Shown one piece after another: positions 1 to 12,300 of a stretch of DNA of 64,000 nucleotides. The position numbers and the translations under genes are program-made. Numbering within the stretch: the stretch's first letter is position 1; each line of letters starts with the position of its first letter. Origin of the DNA: Mya arenaria (Eukaryota; Mollusca; Bivalvia; Myida; Myidae); NCBI RefSeq assembly GCF_026914265.1, contig NC_069135.1:20639639-20703638 (forward strand), read 5' to 3'. The notes under the pieces were generated by a model, which saw only the letters and a program-made list of their open reading frames with translations, made no database searches and had not been told where the DNA came from.

Positions 1-16
1 AAGACAAGCTTGTACT

Positions 17-340
17 GTTTCATTGTGGTGAAGAAGTTTAAAAGTAAAAAGTCTACATACATGTAGATGCACAAAAGAAACATATAAATTCAAATTCATC
101 ACAATGTTTGATTTTAATGATCAAAACAAGAAAAGCATATGATTTGTGTACAGATGAAAAAAATATTAGCCTTACTAATTGGGGTTTTCAATTATGTGCA
201 AAAGTGCCAAAATATCGCTAATATTTTATATATGTAAAAGAAGATAAACATAATAATACATCAAAATGAATATGTTTCTTCTGTGCATCCATCAAGACTT
301 AGTACATTGTACCTCTAAAACTTCTTCACCACAATGAAAC
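17..340. mobile_element. Fold-back (MITE-like) element, about 324 bp
   Basis: The first 23 bases from position 17 are an exact reverse complement of the bases ending at 340. Similarity continues inward for about 90 bases on each side with small gaps; for example the block around 70-90 (GATGCACAAAAGAAACATAT) recurs inverted near 265-290. This makes a long imperfect hairpin with a short non-repetitive centre and no reading frame. It is most simply a non-autonomous inverted-repeat DNA transposon. No clear target-site duplication is visible, because the left flank is close to the window edge. Confidence 0.6.
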
Positions 341-344
341 CGTG

Positions 345-420
345 GTTTAGATGTCTGTATCTAACCCAAGAGGGCCTAGGTTTAATCCCCAGCTTTGGGT
401 TCTATGGGGTATTCTGGTTT
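345..420 (+). repeat. Possible tRNA-derived SINE remnant
   Basis: The stretch contains a degenerate RNA polymerase III B-box-like segment (GGTTTAATCCCC) preceded by a weak A-box-like segment (GTGGTTTAGATG), in the usual order and spacing for a tRNA-derived SINE head. It does not fold into a complete tRNA. The remaining bases up to about 780 hold nothing recognisable. Confidence 0.3.
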
Positions 421-805
421 CTATTAGCAATGGGCCCAGTTCCTTAAACAAACTGGTTGTATAAATTGACTAAGCAAGAAATTTCAGCAAACTGATCGGT
501 TGTTATCAACACAGCCTAATCCAATTATAGGCTTTCAAGCGGGGAGAACTATTTTCAAGCCTTAAATAGTTTGCGAAACCTGAGCCACTGGTCATAAGAC
601 ATCAATTGTCAGAAAGCAAACCTATATACAATGTACATGTAAGCACAATAGATGTCATTCACAATTGAAAAAAAAAATTGTTGCAAAGCATACTACAAGT
701 GTTAGATTTGGGCTAGATCATCTAAAAGTCAAACTTCACTCACTGACAGAGCTTAAAGAGGTACTGACGAAATGGTAAATGTATGGGCTTTTCCAAGATT
801 ATTAC

Positions 806-3320
806 CTAATGTTCCAGTTTTCCCAAACAATCCCCTGGAAGCTCCAGGCCTTGCCTCCTCTTCATCCCTCTCTGAAGCCTGTCCATAAAGAAATAAAGAC
901 AATCAATTCTTGTTCAACCATATCAGTAATAGCTTTTAATTAATAATCAACTATTGTCACATCATAGGTAGAAAATTCTTGGCCAAAATAAAATATCTCT
1001 TTTCAGTTCACTCCCCTTGGAGCGAAAAGGAATTTTTTCCCAATCAAGTCTGCCTACTTTCGGGCCAATTCCAAAATGATTTATCGAATGAATTAAAACT
1101 ACCGTAAACCATTATGGTTTATATATTATTCATTTTTTACTTTCATAAATGTATGTACAGTTAAATACATGAATGTTAGTATATGTAACACTCCAGAATT
1201 AAAGCTCTAGAAGAGAACTCAATGCAGACCCGTGTGCCTTAGCATTCCATTATTTTATGATTTATAAAAGAAGCCATTTCGTAAATACCACTGTGGAATT
1301 ACTACAATTGTGAATTCAAATTTGCTTAGAAATGAAAAAATAGACCAAAAAATGTGATATTATTTGTTTCTGTGTTTTACCAATTCTTCCATGCAAAATG
1401 GTCTGATGTCCATTTAAAAAAAATAAAAAAAAAATAAACATACAAAATGGGAACCTCAGACATCTGTTGTGTATGGAAGAATTTCAGTTTCCTTTTGGAA
1501 AAAGTACTTTAATAAGCATTTGAGGTTTTAGCCTGAACTGGTCAGAAAAAACAATGCAGTTTCTCAATGTACATGTACATAAACTATAAAATTATACTTT
1601 TTGGCCTTTTTTCTACCCCTACTTACAGATTCATTATAATCTCGTTCTTCATGATGCTTCGACCCAACCTTTACATCTGTAAAAACAATAGGAGAACTCA
1701 CGGTTAATAAGAGAACATTGAATATGCACACTATCACAAGAAAAACAGCATACATGTAACTTTGTTTTAAAGTCACCTGTAATGAATTAATATTCTAAAT
1801 AACTTAAAAAAATAAATTATAAAGGATGTAAGAATTAATCATTACTGGCACCTTTAATTTTGAACATTAGCATGGAAACTGGTACACATAAAAAAATGAT
1901 TGTACCTTTAATATTAGCATTGACATGACAGAAATTATTTACCATTACTTGCTTTTCCAAACAGTCCCTGTCTTTCTGCACTTGACTGACTCTGACCTTG
2001 AGCGCCAAATCCAGAGCTTTTTCCAAAAACATTTCCTCCCTTATTTTTGGAACCAGTGAATACACCAACAGGCTGTTCATCTTTCTTTCCTTCTACTCTT
2101 TGACCAGTTTCTTCCTCTTGAAATGTTCCAAAGCTCCTTGTTGATTCACCAATCACCTTTCTCTTGCCGAACAATATACGAGACGAATTGGTATCCTTTG
2201 CATCATTTGTCCCTTTACCAAATAAACCTGTATCAGACTTTGAAGCAAATGGGTTGTTTTGTTCTTGCTTTGAAAAACCAGCACTCGATGCCTGTGATGT
2301 AACTGCCGTGTCAGATTTTGATCCACCGAACAAAGAACTGGATGGATTAGCATTGCCACCAAAAGGACCAGATTTACCATGGGAAGATGCAGGTTTACCA
2401 AACATTCCAGTAGATGCATTAGAAGCAGATGAAAGACTTGTTTCTTGTTCTGAGCTTTTATTTTCTCTTGTTCCACTGCTGAATGGATTATTCGATGAGG
2501 TTACCGAGCTTGATTGTGAAGGAGTTCCACCAAAAACCGCACTTACCCTAACTGGCTTGCTGAACAGATTTTGCTGAAATACATTTGAAGCGCCTGAAGA
2601 AAAAGAGACTCCATCATTGGATGAACCTGCTGCTGTTGAAAATGGATGACTTAATAAGTTTGATGCAGAGCTTAAAGAGGTCTGACCAAATGCATTGGAA
2701 GCACTTGAACCTTCTGACGGTGGTGCCGATTCTAAGTTGCTACCGTTGCTTACATTTCTGGCAAACATGTTTGATCCTGAGCTCTGTCTTAGTGCTGAGA
2801 TTGCATTCCTTTCATTGCCTCCAAAAACATTAGTTGATGCTGTTGTTGCAGCAAAATTTCCTCCAAATGTATTTGATCCACCAACAGGATCTTGACCAAA
2901 GGGGTTTGATTGTGTTGTCATTCCAATCGATCCAAAAGTGCTTGAACTTGAAGGTGTCCTCCCAAACATGTTTGTAGTTGTCTGACCTAAAACGCTTGCA
3001 CTTGAAGGCATCTGACTCAAGCTTGTATTTGACTGTGTTACATTGGTTGATGAAGCCGCCTGACCAAACATGCTAGAACTGCTTGAAGACTGACCCAGAC
3101 TAGGGTTTGAAATCTGCCCAAAAACATTTGTGCTTGAAGTTTGACCATACACAGTTGACGATGTAGTCTGACCTAGACTAGAACTTGATGCTATCTGACC
3201 AAATGTGCTTGATGGAGCTGCGAACGATCCCACTTGCTGCTGTTGTCCAAATACTGGAGAGGAAACAGTCCCAAACACATTTTGGTTGTTTGACGAACTG
3301 GAACCAAATGGGTTCGACAT
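806..3320 (-). CDS. FG-repeat nucleoporin-like protein, 5' exons (partial; possibly GANP/MCM3AP family)
   Basis: Three exons join in phase on the minus strand: 3320-1943, 1676-1627 and 878-806. The frame leaves the last exon with one base over, so the gene continues beyond the left edge. The start is the ATG at 3318-3320, opening MSNPFGSSSSNNQNVFG. The first 460 residues are Ser/Asn/Thr-rich with dozens of FG dipeptides in the styles NVFG, NPFG, SLFG and MFG, typical of natively unfolded nucleoporins that bind transport receptors in the nuclear pore. Toward the end the sequence becomes charged and repeats a GLFGK motif in exons 1 and 3. An FG-rich N-terminus followed by charged segments also fits GANP/MCM3AP, the mRNA-export scaffold, but its diagnostic SAC3 domain would lie outside the window. 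Exon 2 is only 50 bases. Family FG-nucleoporin-like: fairly sure; exact orthologue: unsure. Confidence 0.8.
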
Positions 3321-5235
3321 GGTTCAACTTGAAACTGAAAAACGATTTTTGAACACTTTGGCATAAAGTATAAGTATGCAAAACAAATAAAAGAATGACA
3401 ACCCTTGTACTCAATAGAAGAACAATGTAGTCATTCTAAAATGCCGTCCAGGCTTTTATTTTAATGATGTTTAACCGACTAATGCGTCCGAAAAGTATTT
3501 ATCCGAATTTCACTAACATAATACTCTAGAGATGTGTAGATTTACTTTCAATCAGACTATGTCAGGCCTTAAAATTTAAAAGATCAAAACAAATGGTTAC
3601 TGATTCAAACCTTACCGTTTGATCTAATATTTTTGTTCAATCTTTTTTTCATTTCTTTTTCCAAACCGAAAATAAAATTTGCTTTATGTAAAAACAGCAA
3701 TATCGGTTACACAATACAATCATCTGAGTAGGATAATATACACAGTGACTTCCCCTTACATGTATTTTTGAGATTCTATTGCATATTAAAGCGCGTGTCG
3801 TAAATAGGAACGTACACACAAGATATTTACAAGAAAACATACAAGTATGATCAAATTTTAAATTGTCCTTCATTATTAAGTCGTTTCTGAATTTGAATTA
3901 TAGCCTACACGATAATTTTTTTTAGGCTTTCCACAAATTATTTCATTTTTCGAACAATATTTTCTAAATACACCCCACTCACAATCGACTTATACAGGTG
4001 ACATATATAATAACACCATGGGTGTATGTTATAAGATGTTTAAACGATATAGAATTTGCACTTACATTTATTAGATTCATTTGTTTGCAGTTTTTAGACA
4101 AATATAAGTACTACTGTAAATTGTCAATATACACGATCAGGAATTCTAATGTCAACGAACACCCCTTTTAACTTCATCGGTGTGTGAGACAAACAAACCC
4201 AGTAATTTGTATAAATATAATCGTTTCTTGTTTTTATGGATAACGTTTTTTCTAGAATATATGGATCCGTTAGTTCCTGAGATATGTTGCCTCTATGGAA
4301 AACGTTCTGTTCTGCCTTACGAACGTATAGCGTAGTTGAACCAAGACATCAAAAGTACTGGTGACGTATAAAGATAATTAATACCGACGTGTGTCAATGA
4401 TTACCAACACGCTGGTGTACATGTACGTTGGCATAATTTAAATTCGGGGTAAGTTTAAATCAAGATAAATTGTATACGTGTATATTTGTGCATGAACTTT
4501 TTTTGTGCCCAGAATGCTTGAAATTTATCCTCTCATTTCCATTTTCTGGACACTATGATTGCCTTAGGTGAATATGATAATTTATTCAGATTTAATTTAA
4601 AAACCCGCATCAGTTTTGAGTTTGCCTTTTCGGACACACAATGATCGTCCAATACATACTTAATATCCCTAGTGTACTAATACTATTATTTAAAGCGTCA
4701 ACAATAAAAAAAAAAAAACATTAAATATAATATGTTTTTTGTAGTGCAGTAATTATTTATTTTCTAAAAAAACACAAAGTCACATAGTACATATAGGCAG
4801 ATATCCACACCCGCTGCATTAGATTGAAATATTTTTTAAAACAAACGTATTTTAATTGCAGCGAACTCCAGTTTTTAACATCGTTTTAACATACTTTTAA
4901 ACATTTTTCGAGCATCTCATGCCTATCAAATAGCCGATTGTTCGGAATTTTGTTTAAGTTAAGAACATGATTAACAACATCGTTGTTATATTTTAAAGCT
5001 AAATTGTTTTATGACATGTTTTTTTTTTTAAATAATTCAAGCACAGCTGAAACAGTTGTCTCAACCTGTGTAAGAACTACTGCAGATCATAAACATGTCC
5101 ATGAAACCTCAAGAGTGATTTAGATTTGAAAGTTAACAAAGATGATATTAATCAGTAAAATGAACAATGAGTTTAGACATATCACAATCTGAATTAAAAA
5201 AAAGGCTGTTTCATCATTTGTATAAAGTGTTTGGT
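3321..5235. other. Intergenic, upstream of the FG-repeat gene
   Basis: This AT-rich stretch must include the promoter and 5' UTR of the minus-strand FG-repeat gene just above 3320. No TATA box, CpG cluster or exon could be defined. Open frames here are short and lack codon or protein signal. Confidence 0.5.
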
Positions 5236-5237
5236 TG

Positions 5238-5400
5238 TCAGGATAGCGCAGGAATTAGTGCAGTCGCTTCTCACCTAGGCGACCCGGGTTCGAGTCCTGG
5301 CCTGCGCGCATGTTAGTTTGGTTTGTGGCCACCAAGTCGGACATGTGGGTTTTCTCCGATTTGTCACTTTAACATGTACATAGCTGTGGCTGAAGAATAT
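5238..5400 (+). repeat. tRNA-derived SINE
   Basis: The head (about 5238-5310) resembles a tRNA gene. It has an A-box-like region (TAGCGCAGGAATTAGTG), an anticodon-arm-like stem (GTCGC pairing with GCGAC) and a strong B box (GGGTTCGAGTCCTGG) in a T-arm. The acceptor ends do not pair well over seven bases. The sequence runs into a body with GTGGGTTTTCTCCG, a kind of tail motif often seen in mollusc and other metazoan SINEs. It is read as a SINE rather than a working tRNA gene. Confidence 0.65.
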
Positions 5401-8284
5401 ATCCACCTTCAGCTTTGGCGTGTTTTATATTCCGTCTTGACATTTCTGCCTTGAGCAATAACACAATTTTAACGATTTGTTTTCGATTTTTTGTTGAAAT
5501 TGAAATACATTGCGTGTATCCATTTGAAGTCGTCCTTAGATGATAATATATTTTATGGATAGTTATTAATATCAGAAATCGTGACAGAAAATGTTCAATT
5601 TTGCCAATTATGTTGGCTTTATCTTCAAATTTAAAAGCAAATTCGACAACTGATATCATCCGCCTGATGTTGCATTGTTAAAGAAGCGAACATTTCAAGC
5701 CTGCAATTGAAGGTAAAATCCGCAAAGAGTTATTTCGCGGAAAATTATATTTGAATGATATAATTAATGAATGACAGTCGGAGAAAAGTACATGTTTAAA
5801 GGGCAAGTGGTGATAACTATTTGATTGGATGTTTTTGTGGGATTTTTTTGCATACTTTTTATGTAATTTCATTTCAGTATATGGTATACATAACTGCTTA
5901 CGAGAGGAAGATTTCATTAATTGAAGGGCAATGGCTCTTGTGTTAATAACTACCAATACCGATAAAAGTCTTCCACGTGTACTATAACATTACAGCTATA
6001 TACATATTACATAGAATTTGCTAATTTTTGTCAATTATTGACATAGTAATTGCTTCAAATGCACAAAGAGTTTTAGTGTTTTTGTTTTTATTATTTAAAG
6101 GGCAACAACTCTTGTTACTGACCCATCCTGATGGAATTTAAGCATACACCAGCGCAATTTAATTGATTTGAAATGTTATTATTAGAAATAATCTGTCTGT
6201 ACTTTGGTATAAGTATTTGTCGAATAAAACAAAAGAAAAGAGACATACATATTCGTGCAGAAATGTTAATGTAATTTTTTTATATAAATCGTAAAAAAAC
6301 AAGACTAGTCAATTTGATAAGTATTTGGACAACCCAGTAATACTCCTTCAAAAGGCAATCACCATAGTAGTAGTATAAAGATACTTATTTGAACCTTTTA
6401 ACTATATTTTATACGGCATAATTACAGCTAACACATAATTATATACATACCAATTGCTTGGAATATATTGCATATTTTTCAAGTGCACGTATCTTTGTCA
6501 TCGCTTACTGAAGTGTCGAATGATAGTTTATGAAATCTGCTTTTTGGCTCGGTTTAGGCTATTATATTTCATCGCTTTTATGTCCGGACAAAAGGCAACC
6601 TGTGTTCAGTGCATAATTATATTGAATCATTCAAAATAACTTCCTTTTGACTTTGTTTTGGAGTGTCTATTTTTGGCGTGCATCCAGGTATACTTGTTTT
6701 GCTAATCTTATCAAGGGCGGACTTAGAGAAGGGGAGAGGACGTTACCTGTGCCCATAGGAAACTAACATAAAACCGTGACTTTTAAAATCAGAAGTTCAC
6801 TATCCAATTTTTTTTATTGCCTAACGATAATGAACACAAGGCGACAGGGGTATGCTACACAGCACCATCCTTCGAAATATTCCAAATATAAAGCTTTATG
6901 TTCAGAAGAAGCCAAAGAAGTGCAATTATTTCAAAAACAAATATAGTGCTGTAATATGGTTATTCAAATTGATATTTATGCTTTTGGGTGAACAATAAAT
7001 TGGCTCTTTCGTTTGTAGATCGAATAGAATTTTCTCATGACTAATGTTGATAAAAATATTTTGGTATTCATTCAAATAACAGTTTTTTACAGCTAGTTTT
7101 AAAAAACGTTCGGTTTATTAAAACATTTATATTAATTGAGGTACATTTTTTGCGGATGAAAGAGTGCATCTTTAAAACAGGCAAGTAAATATCGCTTGAT
7201 TATTATTCACAATATCTACCCATCTCTCGGTCACATTTTGGGATACTAATGTTATTCAAAGAGGGTTTGACAGACTTTACTCCCTTCATTATGTACAATT
7301 CACATTTTGGAGTATGCATACAAACATAAATTATTTACACTCAGAATACAACCTACATTTTCTGCCAATAGAATTGCAGATAGGCAACCATTAAGTAGTA
7401 GTCTTAATCATTAACATTTCCAACGTCCGCGCATTTGCAGACTTTACTCCCTTGTTTCAGCTCATAAGCATAACAATAAATTTGATTTTATAACATTAAA
7501 TAACATATTAAACATCTACAAACAATACGCCTGGTGAGGCTCAAACCACTGACCACTGGTATATTAGTGCAACTTGCCAACATATTTATCTTATAGCACA
7601 TTACAATCCTTATACTGTATCTTGCCAAATCGCCAGGAGTAAAAGATGCATGCTTAATCTTTACAACCACGTGAATTACTAGCAATTCAATTTCATTCAG
7701 TATCATTATTATCTTTAAGGATGTATTCATAGTTTAAGTTTTACACAAGAGTTTCGTTCATATTCAATTACATTTTAAATTTGAAATTTATTATTGATGA
7801 AAAACAATCACAAGTGAGACAATGTGCCGTTGTGGCGTCAATGACGCAATTTTATAACCCAACTCGACGCGTTGCTTACGTTTGGCCTTTATAATGACAA
7901 AACATTTTTAATGACGAGATCATGTTATATTCATTTTTTTTTTCAATAAATTTAAAATTTAACTTTGTTCTTCATAAAATGTTGCGTGTCTTTAAGATAA
8001 CATGTATGTAATATCTGGAAAGCCAAACTATATAGGGGCGCGCTCTTAATGCGCCCCGCTCTTTATACACCAGTGGTTGGCACAAAATTATGGTCTGAAA
8101 TCTAACCATTTGGCAAAGTCAAATTTAGACATGGTAACCATATATCGTCATTCGTAGACTGACATAATTGTGTTAATAACGGATTGGTTGGAATTAAAAG
8201 GATAAAAACTGTTGATAGCCACAACAACAAGAACAAGAATATATTCACAATTTGTGACGCTAATCTCATACTGAAATACATGAA
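5401..8284. other. Intergenic, no gene seen
   Basis: AT-rich DNA with many stops in all frames. A segment at about 7345-7425 resembles parts of 38400-38480 and 53960-54040 and is a dispersed repeat. A phrase around CAGACTTTACTCCCTT occurs twice (about 7270 and 7437). The last few hundred bases must carry the promoter of the HEPN-NACHT gene, but no defined element is visible. Confidence 0.5.
7345..7425. repeat. Dispersed repeat copy
   Basis: The stretch with GCCAATAGAATTGCAGATAG followed by an ACCATTAAG...CTTAATCATTAA pattern matches segments near 38405-38465 and 53965-54030, which lie inside the duplicated blocks. This copy lies outside them, so the sequence is a dispersed repeat and not only part of the segmental duplication. 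Confidence 0.5.
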
Positions 8285-9216
8285 ATGGCAAAAAGTTACA
8301 TGACACTTAAACAAAATATCGAAAGAGAAAACTGGATTGAAACTTGTTTTGGTTTAGACTTTGTCAGAAAAGCGCTTGTTCCCTTTGTTATATCAAAATT
8401 GAAAGAACGGCATACGCTTGTTCTAAGAAGTGCTGGAACAAATAATGCATGTCAAGGATGCCACTTAGATACCTTGCTTTTGAAGCATAGCAACCCGAGT
8501 AAAAAACAATGCTCATTAAACAGAAGAAATTGCCTATGTACTTCTAAAAGTAGTGGTCGAAAGAGTTGTCCAACAAACTTTTGTTGCTCTATGTACAATG
8601 CAATTATAGACGACCACTTTTATGGACAACCAGAATGGAAAAACACCGAAATGCAACAATGGGCTGGAGACTATTGGGCTGTTGGAAAATGTTACATCAA
8701 CATAAATAGTTACAAGGAATGCGGATCAGCCGAAGAGGTAGACAGCAGCGGTTTGTTACACATCGTGCTGAACAACAAGTACCTCCGAAGCATTGTAGAT
8801 GGAAGTGGAAGCATTAACGACTTCATTACGGTGAGACAAATGATGATGAATGAATGAAATGAATGAAATGAAAGTCTTTATTTACAGAGGGTAACCCAAT
8901 TAGTGTAAACTAATCTTCCTTGGGGCCCTCTAAAGCAATATTTACATACATACAAATACATAATTATATAGCAATATAACAATCAGCATAACAAATTCAA
9001 AGTTAGCATTATTCATAAACATGATCAACATGATAACAATGTTACACAACAACATAATACCGTGGAAAGCTGTATGTGTAATGATATGCAATGTGCGGTA
9101 AACATAAATACCTACATGGGGAAGGATGATGATGATGATGATGCTAATGGTGTTGTTGTTGTTGTTGTTGTTGTTGTTGATGATGATGATGATGATGATG
9201 TTGTTGTTGTTGTTGT

Positions 9217-9248
<32 letters not shown>

Positions 9249-9264
9249 GTGGTGGTGATGTTGT

Positions 9265-9296
<32 letters not shown>

Positions 9297-9342
9297 TTGA
9301 TGGTGGTGGTGGTGGTGGTGGTGGTGGTGGTGGTGGTGGTGG

Positions 9343-9394
<52 letters not shown>

Positions 9395-12300
9395 ACATAA
9401 AGCAATAGCTTAAAGCAATAAGTTATTAACATTCTTTTCAGATGAGAAACATCCGAAATGAAATTCTGCATTCACATGATATGAGAGTGGATGACAATAG
9501 GCGAATGGACATACTACAACATATGAAAAATATAGTTACATTTTTGAACAGCTTAGACAGTACATATGCTTCTGAATGTGGATCATCTCTTCAAAACCTG
9601 CAACAGGTAAATACTCTGGAAATTTATACCATGACTTGATAGATAACACTACTGTGAAATCATTAATGTTCGTTGGGCATTAATGTTCGTGGTTTTCGTG
9701 GGTAGGGTGATCCACGAATTTAAGAGCCCACGAAATATAGACCCTTTATTCACTTTTTTAATCGACATGTTATGTACATACTAGTTTATTCGTTACAGAA
9801 GTCGCAGTATACAGCGTTTATACCTGTCTCACTGTATATTTTACTATCTTTGTTTTATTAATATATTATATCTGCCTTTAACAAATAATAAACCAAATCA
9901 ATAAAATGTGTTTTTTATGAACCAAATGACAGAAGCACGTGTTTAAACGTGTGCTGTTTGTGAAAATCTCCAGGTTAACAAGATGTGCGTGATGAGTCTC
10001 GGTACTCGATTTTTTTATTTAATGAAATAATTAATCGATTACATTGGAGGTTAATGATCACCCAACGTGACAAAGTACAAACCAACGCGTTCAAAATGCT
10101 TCTTAAACAAAAACGTGTGAATAAATATTAAAATGATCTTGTTTACTCAAATATACGCACCTTTTCGGTGTTTTCACAGTTTGCAAAATTCTTAATTGGT
10201 ATTCAATGGCTTCCCCTATCTGTATTTATTATCAGGGTGCATCTTCTTTTATGACCTTAATTCCCAATTAAATCGATAATTGACATGGGTATATGCACTA
10301 ATTGGCATCTCATACCACTTTAGCGAGTGTCATAAACCGTGTGACGTAGATCCCGGAAATCACAGGCCAGCGCGTGGAGATTATGCAGACGATCTAGGAC
10401 AATGGCATATTCGATTTATTTTTCATAAATGAAAAACCACGAATTCAAGTACCCACGAAATTGTATTTTTTCGGCAAACCACGAAATTTCATGCCAACGA
10501 ATATAAATGATTTCACATTATATATGATACATAAATTTGCAGTAAAACACATGTGCAAACTTGTTAATATATAGCCTGATTTCTTATTCTACAATTTGTT
10601 CATTATAGCTCATGGATCATGATCATTCGATCTCAACGCAAGCAGAAGTAAATAGTCTTCGTCATAACATAGAGATCCTCACGAATGAAAATCAGCATAT
10701 CAAACAACATCTTCTGGATAAAGCGATAGAAACACAGAATAAAAGACTTCAGTATTTGGTTAAAAAAGAAGGTTCGAACATTTAATTACTACATTTTTTT
10801 TTCTATATTGTATTTATAAAGGAACTGTTTAATATAACGTTGGGATTTAAATGCTATGGTATGTTTAGTCTTACCAAAAATAATGTTTAAGCATTTTTTA
10901 ATTAATTAATTATTTTGATAAAGCGGTTTAATATAACCAGTCCAGAGTTTTTGCCCTCCAAACTTATCATGTTGAGGGTTACCCAGGGTCAGTGTTTATT
11001 AACACCTCTGTGATAATGATCTAAAGCGAAGTACAGAGTTATAAATTAATACTGACTGCCCAGCTGGTATTAAATTTATAAAACATATTTCTGAGAACCG
11101 AGCTGTACATAGTATTTTCACTTGTTTTTGTCATTCAGAAATTTCCGAAACGATTTAGTATACTTTATATAATTTAAGTGGAAGAATTATTTTTATTGTA
11201 TATTTTTTTAATAAGACATTTAATATTTACATACAACATTGAACACTTCAAGGTACATGGAATGATCATTTCAAGGCCAGAGTATGAAAATTCCCCATTT
11301 TTTCAAAATTCATTTCTTCTTTTAAAGTTCATTTATATATTTGTACTTTCTTTGAGACTCATATGCTATAAACATGGATTACTAATATTTCAAATACAGT
11401 GAATTATCATGAAAAGCTATCACACTATTATTTCAGCTGATACTTCGGAAGTCACATTCTTGATTCTTTTTATTTCAAGAATGAAAAAGAAAATCGTGAA
11501 CACGTGCAGTTTAAATGTTTTTGGACAGGATAACATTCTTTATTTCTCTTTAATTACTGCAACATAATATCGCTCAGTGAATAAAAGTTGTAATTAATAT
11601 TGATATTGATATCTTACGTGAATAAAGTTAGCTTTATCATTATGTCTAATGTTCTTTTCAACGCAAACTAATGGCATTTTATTAAAAAAGTCAATGTTAT
11701 CAATTACCAGATAAACGCGTCCAAAAATACCACAGGTGCAAATTTGCATACTTGGCATAAAAACGCAACATATCGTTATGATTAGATGATATAACTGTTT
11801 CATAATATACTTCATACGGACATTCAATACTACGCATGTAAAAATGCAAATATTATCAATATCAACAGCGCTGTTTTGATTAAATCTTCGTTTTGATTGA
11901 CATCATAACATAAATACAGCTTATAAGTATATTTCAGCTCTTCGCATATTAAAAGTCAAGTCAAGTCAACCATACAATGTCCCTACTTAAGCGCATCCAG
12001 TAATAAACAAGCTACATGTGCAATGTGTTTATGAGTCTCATGTATGCCTATTCAGCCGGAAGTATCCCCTTTTAAGTCCATTTTGTGTTTTCCCAACCTA
12101 ATGTGTTAATATTCTAGTACCAAACAGCACAATAAACATCGTTCCCCAGGTCGAAACAGTATTTAGAAAGCAAACACGTGTTTCTATAAGTCCACTAAAT
12201 TTCTCAAACCCCATTAGAACGCAATTTCAAATTGTGTCTTGTAGACAAAAAAGGTCTCCAGCGGCCCTATGCATCCTTTTTCTGGTTACAGACAAGCCCA

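Noticed and set aside
2164-2577. 137-codon plus-strand frame opposite the FG-repeat gene
   Set aside because: It is a shadow of the minus-strand low-complexity coding exon; the minus frame has clear FG motifs and splice sites.
5238-5312. Functional tRNA gene
   Set aside because: B box and T-arm are good but the acceptor stem does not pair and the sequence continues as a SINE body.
9062-9471. Open frames of poly-Asp, poly-Val, poly-Met, poly-His and poly-Ser
   Set aside because: Translations of a trinucleotide microsatellite in an intron.
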